Below the pieces are notes generated by a model. The model worked only from the letters and a program-made list of their open reading frames with translations, was not told the origin of the DNA and did no database searches. The position numbers and the translations under genes are program-made. Positions 26,141-34,034 of a DNA stretch of 64,000 nucleotides are shown here, in pieces; the first letter of the stretch is position 1; the number at the start of each line of letters is the position of its first letter. The DNA is taken from contig JAFURT010000008.1 of the NCBI GenBank assembly GCA_017471765.1, positions 1-64,000 of the forward strand, written 5' to 3'. The DNA is from Clostridia bacterium (lineage in GTDB: Bacteria > Bacillota > Clostridia > Oscillospirales > Acutalibacteraceae).

Positions 26141-27604
26141 ATGAGCAAACGTGTGTTGGCATTCGATTTTGGTGCATCCAGTGGTCGTGCCATCCTAGGG
26201 ACGTATGACGGCGAAAAGCTTCATTTGGAAGAGATTCATCGGTTTACGAATGATCCCGTGGATGTCTGCGGCGTTTTTCATTGGGACGTGCTTCGTCTGT
26301 TCCATGAAATCAAGCAGGGGATTACCAAGGCTGTGCACGCCGGTGGGTTTGATGCTATTGGCATTGATACCTGGGGCGTCGATTTCGGCCTGATCGATAA
26401 AAAAGGCCGCCTGCTGAACAACCCGGTCCATTATCGTGATACCCGTACCGTGGGCATGATGGAAAGGGTGTTCGAGGTTATCCCCAAGGATCGCCTGTAT
26501 GAGCGCACCGGAATCCAGTTTGTGCCGTACAATTCCATCTTCCAGCTGGCTTATCTGAAGATGTTTGAGCCTGAGGTGCTGGATATGGCAGATAAGGTGT
26601 TGCTGATTCCTGACCTTTTTGCTTATTTGCTGACAGGCGAGGCTAAGGCAGAATACAGCGTTGTTTCCACGACGCAGTGTCTGGACCCGTACACCGGAGA
26701 CTGGGCGTACGATGTGCTGGATGAGTTGGGCTTGCCCCGTCGGTTGTTCCCGCCGATTATCGATGCCGGTTCTACATATGGCATGCTGTCTGACGCCATC
26801 TGCGAGGAGCTGGGCGCGCCTAAGGTGCCGGTGGTGGCTGTTTGTACACATGATACTGCCTCTGCCGTGGTGGCTGTTCCTTCTAACGAAAAGGATTTCA
26901 TCTACATCAGCTGTGGCACTTGGTCTCTGTTTGGCACGGAGCTGGATGCGCCGGTGATCAACGAAACCAGTTTCAATTTCAATGTGACCAACGAGGGCGG
27001 CTACAACCGTACCACTCGATTCCTGAAGAACATCATGGGCCTGTGGCTGATTCAGGAATCTCGCCGCCAGTGGATCCGTGAGGGATACGATGTGTCCTAT
27101 GCAGACCTGGAGCGTGAGGCGTTGGAGGTAGAGCCGTTCAAGTGCTTTATCAATCCGGATGATGACAGCTTTGTATCTCCCGGCAACCTGCCCCGGCGTG
27201 TGCAGGAGTTCTGCGAACGCACCGGTCAGTATGTACCCCAGACCCGTGGTGAGATCATGCGGTGTATTTACGAGAGTCTGGCTATGAAGTATCGTTACAC
27301 CCACTATGCGGTGAGTGCCGTAACCGGCCTGACCTACAACACCATTCACATGATTGGCGGCGGCACCAAGGACCGTCTGCTGTGCCAGATGGCCGCCGAC
27401 GCCTGTAACGTCAATGTGATTGCCGGCCCCATCGAGGCCACAGCCACCGGTAACATTGCTGTTCAGCTGATTGCATTGGGCGAGATTGACGATCTGGCTC
27501 AGGCACGTCAGGTGATTGCCGCTTCCGAGCAGCCTAAGTTCTACAAGCCTGAGAATGCGGCGGCCTACGATGAGGCCTATACCCGGTTTGAAAAACTGCT
27601 GTAA
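26141..27604 (+). CDS. rhaB: Rhamnulokinase (FGGY kinase)
   Basis: 487 residues, FGGY fold. N-terminal phosphate-binding FDFGASSGRAI, the catalytic-aspartate region GIDTWGVDFGL and C-terminal MIGGGTKDRLLCQ as in RhaB proteins. It phosphorylates L-rhamnulose at O1; activity on L-fuculose is possible. No isomerase or sugar permease gene lies nearby, so the earlier steps must be encoded elsewhere. It has no targeting peptide and is expected in the cytosol. First gene of the microcompartment operon; GAGAGGAG precedes the ATG. Confidence 0.92.
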   Translation: MSKRVLAFDFGASSGRAILGTYDGEKLHLEEIHRFTNDPVDVCGVFHWDVLRLFHEIKQGITKAVHAGGFDAIGIDTWGVDFGLIDKKGRLLNNPVHYRDTRTVGMMERVFEVIPKDRLYERTGIQFVPYNSIFQLAYLKMFEPEVLDMADKVLLIPDLFAYLLTGEAKAEYSVVSTTQCLDPYTGDWAYDVLDELGLPRRLFPPIIDAGSTYGMLSDAICEELGAPKVPVVAVCTHDTASAVVAVPSNEKDFIYISCGTWSLFGTELDAPVINETSFNFNVTNEGGYNRTTRFLKNIMGLWLIQESRRQWIREGYDVSYADLEREALEVEPFKCFINPDDDSFVSPGNLPRRVQEFCERTGQYVPQTRGEIMRCIYESLAMKYRYTHYAVSAVTGLTYNTIHMIGGGTKDRLLCQMAADACNVNVIAGPIEATATGNIAVQLIALGEIDDLAQARQVIAASEQPKFYKPENAAAYDEAYTRFEKLL

Positions 27605-27625
27605 TCAGCAGAGGAGGAAGTAAAC

Positions 27626-28825
27626 GTGAAGATTTTGGTTATCAATGCCGGCAGCTCGTCGCTGAAATACCAGTTGTTCGAGATGCCGGAGGGCAAGGTG
27701 CTGGCAAAGGGGCTGTGCGAGTGCATCGGCATCGAGGGCGGCACCGTCACCCACAAGCGTCCCGGTCAGGATGATTACAAAGTGAAAACGCCGCTGGATG
27801 ACCACGAGGCGGCTTTGGCTTGGGTGCTTAAGCTGTTGACGGACACTGAGCTGGGCGTTATCGCTGACATCAGCGAGATTGGCGCTGTCGGTCACCGCAT
27901 CGCTCATGGCGGTGAAAAACTGCGTGCCTCCTGTCTGATCGATGACGAGGTTATTACTTACTTGGAGTCTATTGTTCCTATCAATCCTCTGCATGGCCCA
28001 CCCGCCATCGCCGGTATGCGCGGTTGCCGCAAGCTGATGGAGAATGTGCCGATGGTTGGTGTGTTTGACACCTCCTTCCATTCCACTATGCCGGAGAAGG
28101 CGTATATCTATCCCATCCCGTACGAACTGTACGAGGAGAAGAGTATCCGCCGTTACGGCTTCCACGGTACTTCTCACCGGTATGTGTCCGGCCGTGCCGC
28201 CGAGATGCTGGGTAAAAAGCCGGAGGAGCTGAAGATCATCACCTGCCACCTGGGCAACGGTTCCTCCATTACCGCTGTGAACGGCGGTAAGGTGGTAGAC
28301 ACCACCATGGGCTTTACACCGCAGGAGGGCATCTTGATGGGAACTCGCTCCGGCTCGGTCGATCCCACGATTGTCACCTACCTGCAGAGTCAGGGCATGA
28401 CCGCCGCTGAGGTGGAGAAGATGCTCAACAAACAGTCCGGTCTGCTGGGTGTGTCCGGTAAGTCCAGCGACGCCCGTGTGGTGTGCGATGCCGCCGCCGA
28501 GGGAGACAAGCGCTCCCAGTTGGCGCTGGAGATCCTCTACTACGGTATCAAGAAGTACATCGGTGCCTATACAGCAGCGATGAACGGGTTGGATGTGCTG
28601 GTCTTCACCGCAGGTATCGGCGAGAACGATCGTGACCTCCGCCGCCGTGTGTGTCAGGATATGGATTACCTGGGGATTGCCATGGATGAAGAGGTGAACG
28701 CCACTTGTCCCCGTGGCAAGGATGCCGATGTTTCAGCCGCGGATTCCCGTGTGAAGATTTTGGTCATTCCTACGGATGAGGAATACATGATTGCACTGGA
28801 TACTGCCCGCTTGGCAGCTGATTAA
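27626..28825 (+). CDS. ackA: Acetate/propionate kinase
   Basis: 399 residues. Opens with VINAGSSSLKYQLFEM; has AHGGEKL, the catalytic-aspartate region VFDTSFH, FHGTSHRYV and the TAGIGEN motif of the acetokinase family. In this operon it should make ATP from propionyl-phosphate produced by PduL, the role of PduW in classical pdu loci; acetate kinase activity is equally likely from sequence alone. Without a targeting helix it is probably cytosolic. It starts 21 bases after rhaB behind AGAGGAGG. Confidence 0.93.
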   Translation: MKILVINAGSSSLKYQLFEMPEGKVLAKGLCECIGIEGGTVTHKRPGQDDYKVKTPLDDHEAALAWVLKLLTDTELGVIADISEIGAVGHRIAHGGEKLRASCLIDDEVITYLESIVPINPLHGPPAIAGMRGCRKLMENVPMVGVFDTSFHSTMPEKAYIYPIPYELYEEKSIRRYGFHGTSHRYVSGRAAEMLGKKPEELKIITCHLGNGSSITAVNGGKVVDTTMGFTPQEGILMGTRSGSVDPTIVTYLQSQGMTAAEVEKMLNKQSGLLGVSGKSSDARVVCDAAAEGDKRSQLALEILYYGIKKYIGAYTAAMNGLDVLVFTAGIGENDRDLRRRVCQDMDYLGIAMDEEVNATCPRGKDADVSAADSRVKILVIPTDEEYMIALDTARLAAD

Positions 28826-28881
28826 TTTCGTCTGTATTATTAATGTACATACAAATATCATTATAAAGGAGTTTGAACACT

Positions 28882-29697
28882 ATGCAAATGTCTGCCTATG
28901 AAATCAAAAAGCAAATCTGTGAAGTCGGTCATAAGCTGTATGACAAGGGCTTCGTCGCCGCTAACGATGGCAACATCTCCGTCAAGGTCAGCGACAACGA
29001 GTTCTATTGCACCCCCACCGGTGTGTCCAAAGGCTCTCTGACCCCCGATATGATCATCCGCATCGACGGCAACGGCAACAAGCTGGAGGGTAAGCTGAAC
29101 CCCTCCTCTGAGATCAAGATGCACCTGCGTGTGTACAAGGAGCGTCCTGATGTCATGGCCGTTGTGCACGCTCATCCGCCTGTAGCAACTGCTTTTACCG
29201 TGGCTGGCATTGAGCTGGATCAGTACATTCTGCCGGAGGCCGTTCTGTCCATCGGTAACGTGCCCACCTGTGAGTACGGCACCCCCTCCACCATGGAGAT
29301 TCCGGATTCTCTGGATCCCTATCTGCAGAATCATGATGCCTTCCTGCTGAAGAATCACGGTGCGCTGACCGTTGGTAACACTCTGATCAAGGCCATGTTC
29401 GTCATGGAAGAGGTGGAGTTCAACGCTGTTATCTGTAAGCACGCTCGTGAGCTGGGCAATGTGGAGGAGATTCCCTGCGACCAGCTGGAGAAGCTGATGG
29501 AGCTGCGTGTAAAGATGCAGATGCCCGGCCGTCATCCCGGTTGCAAGAAGTGTAAGAACCTGGGCACCGAGAACTGCCGTTGCAAGCACAACGATCCCAA
29601 CCACAAGTGCACCTGTGGTGACGATCACAAGGCAGCTTCCGGTAGCGACCTGGTGGCAGAGATCACCAAGCGTGTGCTGGCTGAGTTGAACAAGTAA
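28882..29697 (+). CDS. Class II aldolase (fuculose/rhamnulose-1-phosphate type) with Cys-rich tail and targeting peptide
   Basis: 271 residues. Zinc ligands of class II aldolases: His96 and His98 (VVHAHPP), His159 (LLKNHGAL) and catalytic Glu77 (NPSSE). It splits the sugar 1-phosphate to DHAP and L-lactaldehyde. The core ends near residue 215. Then comes a Cys/His-rich module, Cys 221, 224, 232, 234, 243, 245 (CX2C-X7-CXC-X8-CXC) with His 218, 236, 241 and 249, and finally an amphipathic helix, residues 255-270, of the kind that targets enzymes into microcompartments. ATG at 28882 lies 10 bases after AAAGGAG. Fucose versus rhamnose cannot be decided from sequence; rhaB upstream favours rhamnulose. 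Confidence 0.88.
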   Translation: MQMSAYEIKKQICEVGHKLYDKGFVAANDGNISVKVSDNEFYCTPTGVSKGSLTPDMIIRIDGNGNKLEGKLNPSSEIKMHLRVYKERPDVMAVVHAHPPVATAFTVAGIELDQYILPEAVLSIGNVPTCEYGTPSTMEIPDSLDPYLQNHDAFLLKNHGALTVGNTLIKAMFVMEEVEFNAVICKHARELGNVEEIPCDQLEKLMELRVKMQMPGRHPGCKKCKNLGTENCRCKHNDPNHKCTCGDDHKAASGSDLVAEITKRVLAELNK

Positions 29698-29733
29698 TTT
29701 CCAATCTAAGTTTATTGTAAAGGAGGGTGTATC

Positions 29734-32271
29734 TTGTCATCATATACCATTTATGATGCGCCCAAATCGGCTCGTATCGATCGGCTGATTGACCATATCT
29801 ACGGTAACATGCCGCAGATTGAGGCAGACCGCGGTGTATTGCTCACTGAATCCTATCGGGCAACCGAGGGAGAGCCTATGATCACTCGCCGTTCCAAAGC
29901 GTTTTACCATATTCTCGAAAATATCCCGATTACCATCCGGCCGGAAGAATTGGTGGTTGGTAGTACGACCGTGCTTCCTCGTAGTGCGCAGGTGTTCCCT
30001 GAGTATTCCTATGATTGGTTGGAGGATGAGTTCGAGACCATCGCCACCCGTGCTGCCGACCCCTTCTATATCTCTGACGAGACGAAGGCCAAGCTCCGGG
30101 AGGCTTATAAGTACTGGAAGGGCAGAACCTCCAGCGAGTTAGCGACCAGCTATATGTCTGCTGAGGCGCTGCGTTCCATCGAGCACAACATTTTCACTCC
30201 CGGCAACTACTTCTACAACGGTGTTGGCCACGTGTCTGTCCAGTACGATAAGGTGCTGAAGATTGGTTACAGCGGTATTCGCGCTGAGGCGCAGCAGGCG
30301 CTGGCCGCCCTGCGGATTACCGACAGTGACTATGTTACCCGCCGTCATTTCCTGGAGGCGGTGATTCGCACCTGCGATGCGGCGGTGCTGTATGCTCGCC
30401 GTTATGCGGAGCTGGCTGCAGCCGAGGCAAACGCCTGTACGGATGCAACCCGTCGCCGTGAGCTGATGCAAATTGCGGAGAACTGCCGCCGTGTACCGGA
30501 GAATGGGGCTTCTACCTTCTGGGAGGCTTGTCAGTCCTTCTGGTTTGTGCAGATGCTGATTCAGACGGAATCCAGCGGCCACTCGGTTTCTCCCGGCCGT
30601 TTCGACCAGTATATGTATCCGTATTATAAGGCGGATCTGGATGCCGGTCGTCTGACGCCGGAGTTTGCCCAGGAGCTGATCGACTGTGTATGGATTAAGC
30701 TGAACGACATGTGCAAGGTGCGTGATGCGGCCTCTGCCGCCGGATTTGCCGGCTACAGCATGTTCCAGAACCTTATCGTTGGCGGTCAGAATCAGGACGG
30801 CGAGGATGTGACCAACGACCTGTCCTTTATGTGTCTGCAGGCGTCGATGCACACCCTGTTGCCGGCTCCCTCGCTGTCGATTCGTGTGTGGAACGGAACG
30901 CCTCATGAGCTGCTCATCAAGGCAGGAGAGCTTACCCGCACCGGCATCGGCCTGCCAGCCTATTACAACGATGAGGTCATCATTCCGGCGCTGGTCAGCC
31001 GCGGCTTGACCTTGCAGGATGCTCGTAACTACTGCATGATCGGTTGCGTGGAGCCTCAGTGCCCCGGTAAGACCGAAGGCTGGCACGATGCGGCGTTCTT
31101 CAATATGTGCCGCATTATTGAGCTGGTGTTCCACAACGGTATGGATGAAGGGGAGATGGTAGGTATCGCCACCGGCGATGTCACCAAGATGACCTCTTTC
31201 CAGCAGGTGTTTGATGCCTACCAGAAGCAGACTGACTACCAGGTAGAGCTGATGGTCAATGCCGACAACGCTATCGACGTGGCGCATGCTGAGCGTTGCC
31301 CGCTTCCCTTCCTGTCCTCTATGATTTACGACTGTATCGGTCGTGGCAAGCCTACCCAGAGCGGCGGTGCCAAGTACAATTTTACCGGTCCGCAGGGTTT
31401 CGGTGTTGCCAACATGGCAGACGGCCTGTATGCCATCCGTGAGTTAGTGTTCAACCGTAAGGAGTACACCCTGGCCGATTTCAAAGAGGCGATGGATTAC
31501 AACTTCGGTGTGGGCACGGTTGCTCCGGCGGACGTGGAGCGTGTTACCGCCGAGATTGTCAAGGGACTGGTTGCCGGTGGGCAGACGATAGGGGAGAGCG
31601 ATATTGCGCAGATTGCCTCCATCGTCCACAGCCATGTGCTGGAGCCGGCTAAGCGGGATAAGTTCATGCGCCTGCGTGAGAGTATCCAGTCACTGCCTAA
31701 GTTTGGCAACGACATCGCCGATGTCGACGCCCTTGCTCGTGAGGTAGCCTATACCTACACCCGTTCGGTGGAGGGGTATACCAACCCCCGTGGCGGTATC
31801 TACCAGGCAGGTTTGTATCCGGTATCTGCCAATGTGCCGCTGGGTGCCCAGACCGGTGCCACCCCCGATGGCCGTCTGGCATATACGCCGGTAGCGGATG
31901 GCGTTTCCCCGGTTGCCGGTTGTGATGTCAGTGGCCCCACGGCGGCGGCAAATTCAGTCTCCAAGCTAGATCACCACATCGCCTCCAACGGTACGCTGTA
32001 TAACATGAAGTTCCACCCCTCAGCTTTGGCTGGCCGTAGCGGTCTGGAGAACTTCGCCGCCCTGATTCGTACATACTTTGAGAAGAAGGGCAGCCATATG
32101 CAGTTCAATGTGGTCAGCCGCGAGACACTGCTGGATGCGCAGGCTCATCCGGAGAAGTACAAGTCCTTGGTGGTGCGTGTGGCTGGTTACAGTGCGCTGT
32201 TCACCACCCTGTCCCGGGCGTTGCAGGATGATATTATCAACCGTACCGAGCAGAAGGGCTGGAGGGATTGA
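29734..32271 (+). CDS. Glycyl radical 1,2-propanediol dehydratase (B12-independent)
   Basis: 845 residues: an N-terminal PFL-like domain, active-site Cys438 and Glu440 in MIGCVEPQCPG, a substrate-histidine region GHSVSPGRFDQY, and the C-terminal glycyl radical Gly818 in RVAGYSALF. The GCVEPQ box is that of diol/glycerol dehydratases, not of pyruvate formate-lyase. It dehydrates 1,2-propanediol to propionaldehyde and is oxygen-sensitive. It starts at TTG, supported by AAGGAGGG at 29720-29727. No extra N-terminal targeting extension is seen. Glycerol as substrate is the main alternative, but the aldolase and rhaB favour propanediol. Confidence 0.92.
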   Translation: MSSYTIYDAPKSARIDRLIDHIYGNMPQIEADRGVLLTESYRATEGEPMITRRSKAFYHILENIPITIRPEELVVGSTTVLPRSAQVFPEYSYDWLEDEFETIATRAADPFYISDETKAKLREAYKYWKGRTSSELATSYMSAEALRSIEHNIFTPGNYFYNGVGHVSVQYDKVLKIGYSGIRAEAQQALAALRITDSDYVTRRHFLEAVIRTCDAAVLYARRYAELAAAEANACTDATRRRELMQIAENCRRVPENGASTFWEACQSFWFVQMLIQTESSGHSVSPGRFDQYMYPYYKADLDAGRLTPEFAQELIDCVWIKLNDMCKVRDAASAAGFAGYSMFQNLIVGGQNQDGEDVTNDLSFMCLQASMHTLLPAPSLSIRVWNGTPHELLIKAGELTRTGIGLPAYYNDEVIIPALVSRGLTLQDARNYCMIGCVEPQCPGKTEGWHDAAFFNMCRIIELVFHNGMDEGEMVGIATGDVTKMTSFQQVFDAYQKQTDYQVELMVNADNAIDVAHAERCPLPFLSSMIYDCIGRGKPTQSGGAKYNFTGPQGFGVANMADGLYAIRELVFNRKEYTLADFKEAMDYNFGVGTVAPADVERVTAEIVKGLVAGGQTIGESDIAQIASIVHSHVLEPAKRDKFMRLRESIQSLPKFGNDIADVDALAREVAYTYTRSVEGYTNPRGGIYQAGLYPVSANVPLGAQTGATPDGRLAYTPVADGVSPVAGCDVSGPTAAANSVSKLDHHIASNGTLYNMKFHPSALAGRSGLENFAALIRTYFEKKGSHMQFNVVSRETLLDAQAHPEKYKSLVVRVAGYSALFTTLSRALQDDIINRTEQKGWRD

Positions 32272-32273
32272 CG

Positions 32274-33068
32274 GTGGAGCAGTCGATACGCATGGTGCAG
32301 GGACGCATCGCTGATATTCAGCGGTTTTCCATTCACGACGGTCCCGGTATCCGTACAATCGTGTTCCTGAAAGGATGTCCTTTTCGGTGCCGTTGGTGCT
32401 GTAACCCGGAGATGCAGGAATTTGGCATCCAAACGATGACGGTAGAAGGCAAGACGAAAACGATTGGCCGTGACGTGTCGGTATCTGAGGTGATGCAGGA
32501 GGTTCTGAAGGACCGTGCCTATTATCGCCGTTCCGGTGGCGGCATGACCCTTTCCGGCGGTGAATGTCTGGCACAGCCTGATTTTGCCTCAGCTCTGTTA
32601 GAGACCGCCCACGAGGAAGGGCTCAACACAGCCATCGAATCCACCGGCTTTGCGGATTTTGCCGTCATTGAGCAGAAGATCCTACCGCATCTAGACCATT
32701 TCCTGATGGATATCAAGCATATGGATCCAGCCAAGCACAAGGCGTACATCGGTCACACCAACGAACGTGTACTGGAGAATGCCAAGAAGATTGCTGAAAA
32801 AGCGAATCGTTTGGTTATTCGTGTGCCTACCGTTCCCGGATTTAATGACACCCCGGCAGAAATTACGGCGATTGCCGAGTTTGCCGCTACCTTGCCCGGC
32901 GTTGAAGAGTTGCACCTGTTGCCGTATCATCGTTTAGGACAGGATAAGTACAGCTGGCTGGGTCGGGAATATACCCTGGCTGATATCCAGCCCCCGGAGA
33001 ATGAGCATATGCAACAGCTGTTGCTGGCGGCTCAGCGTTCGGGACTCCGCTGTCAGATTGGCGGCTAA
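32274..33068 (+). CDS. Glycyl radical enzyme activase (radical SAM)
   Basis: About 264 residues. Radical SAM cluster motif CPFRCRWC (CX3CX2C) at about residues 38-45, SIHDGPGIRT before it, and the SAM-binding SGGE. It installs the glycyl radical on the dehydratase encoded just upstream. Unlike most diol-dehydratase activases it has no inserted ferredoxin-like domain with two extra clusters after the radical SAM motif, so it is built like PflA. GTG at 32274 is 8 bases after GGAGG (32261-32265); a TTG at 32268 would be too close. It follows the dehydratase stop by 2 bases. Confidence 0.9.
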   Translation: MEQSIRMVQGRIADIQRFSIHDGPGIRTIVFLKGCPFRCRWCCNPEMQEFGIQTMTVEGKTKTIGRDVSVSEVMQEVLKDRAYYRRSGGGMTLSGGECLAQPDFASALLETAHEEGLNTAIESTGFADFAVIEQKILPHLDHFLMDIKHMDPAKHKAYIGHTNERVLENAKKIAEKANRLVIRVPTVPGFNDTPAEITAIAEFAATLPGVEELHLLPYHRLGQDKYSWLGREYTLADIQPPENEHMQQLLLAAQRSGLRCQIGG

Positions 33069-33086
33069 TAACGTAAGGAGTTGGCT

Positions 33087-34034
33087 ATGTCTAAATTGTA
33101 TACTAAGACCGGCGACACCGGTCGTGCCAGCACCTTGACAAGACAAAATATTCCTAAGAACAGCCCGATTTTCGAGCTGTTGGGTACCCTGGATGAGCTC
33201 ACCTCCTGTCTGGGAATGGCCCGTGCTAAGGTACCGGGCATGGCTGAACTGCTGGAGCAGATTCAGGCAGACCTGCTAGGGGTTTCCGGTGAGTTGTCCG
33301 GCGGCAAGCGCTATGCAGAGCCGGATCGGGTAGCTCAGTTGGAGCGTGCTATTGACTCGGTGTGTGAGGGGAACGCCTCTTTTGAAGGGTTTGTTCTCCC
33401 TGGTAAGACCGAGGGCGGTGCAGCCCTGGATGTGGCCCGTACGGTGGCTCGCCGTGCTGAACGGTGTGCTGTGGCGGCCTCCCAGACCGGCGGTATTACC
33501 CGGGACATGCTGGCATGGCTCAACCGTCTGTCCGACCTGCTGTATGCACTGGCTCGCTTGTGTGACCGCACGAATTCTTCGGTAGCAAAACAACCCGCCC
33601 GCACCAATGCCGGTGCGGTAGGGGAGGGCTTCTGCGACAAGGCGATGGCTCTCTGCCGCGAGGTACAGCGTTATGCGGCAACGCAAGGCGTTAAGGTGGT
33701 CACAGCGGTGTGTGATGCCGGTGGTAACCCGGTGGCGATGCTTCGGGCGGATGACGCCTTCATCGCTAGTGTGGATATCGCTGTGAACAAGGCATTCACC
33801 TCTGTGTCACTCAAGATGACCACAGAGGAGTTGGGCAAGCTGGCCCAGCCGGGCGAGTCCTTGTACGGCATCCAGTTTACCAATAACAACCGCATCGTGA
33901 TTTTCGGCGGCGGCGTTCCGCTGACCGAGGACGGTGTGATTGTCGGAGGCTTTGGTGTCAGCGGCGGTACCGCCGCTGAAGATACCACCTTCGGCAACTA
34001 TGCTAAAGAATTTTATGAAAAGGAGTTGAGATGA
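33087..34034 (+). CDS. pduO: PduO-type protein: cobalamin adenosyltransferase plus GlcG/HbpS domain
   Basis: 315 residues in two domains. Residues 1 to about 170 match PduO-type ATP:cob(I)alamin adenosyltransferase: KLYTKTGDTGR, LLGTLDELTSCLG, FVLPGKTEGGAALDVARTV, RRAER and NRLSDLLYALAR. Residues about 175-315 are a GlcG/HbpS (DUF336) domain ending GGFGVSGGTAAED. The ATP loop reads TGDTGRAS rather than the more usual TGD-G-T-L. Full-length PduO is expected in B12-dependent pdu loci; its presence beside a glycyl radical dehydratase is odd. ATG at 33087 follows AAGGAG. Confidence 0.87.
   Translation: MSKLYTKTGDTGRASTLTRQNIPKNSPIFELLGTLDELTSCLGMARAKVPGMAELLEQIQADLLGVSGELSGGKRYAEPDRVAQLERAIDSVCEGNASFEGFVLPGKTEGGAALDVARTVARRAERCAVAASQTGGITRDMLAWLNRLSDLLYALARLCDRTNSSVAKQPARTNAGAVGEGFCDKAMALCREVQRYAATQGVKVVTAVCDAGGNPVAMLRADDAFIASVDIAVNKAFTSVSLKMTTEELGKLAQPGESLYGIQFTNNNRIVIFGGGVPLTEDGVIVGGFGVSGGTAAEDTTFGNYAKEFYEKELR

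Noticed and set aside
26195..27349. 384-codon minus-strand open frame inside rhaB
   Set aside because: Antisense to the rhamnulokinase; His/Gln-rich translation with no family features.
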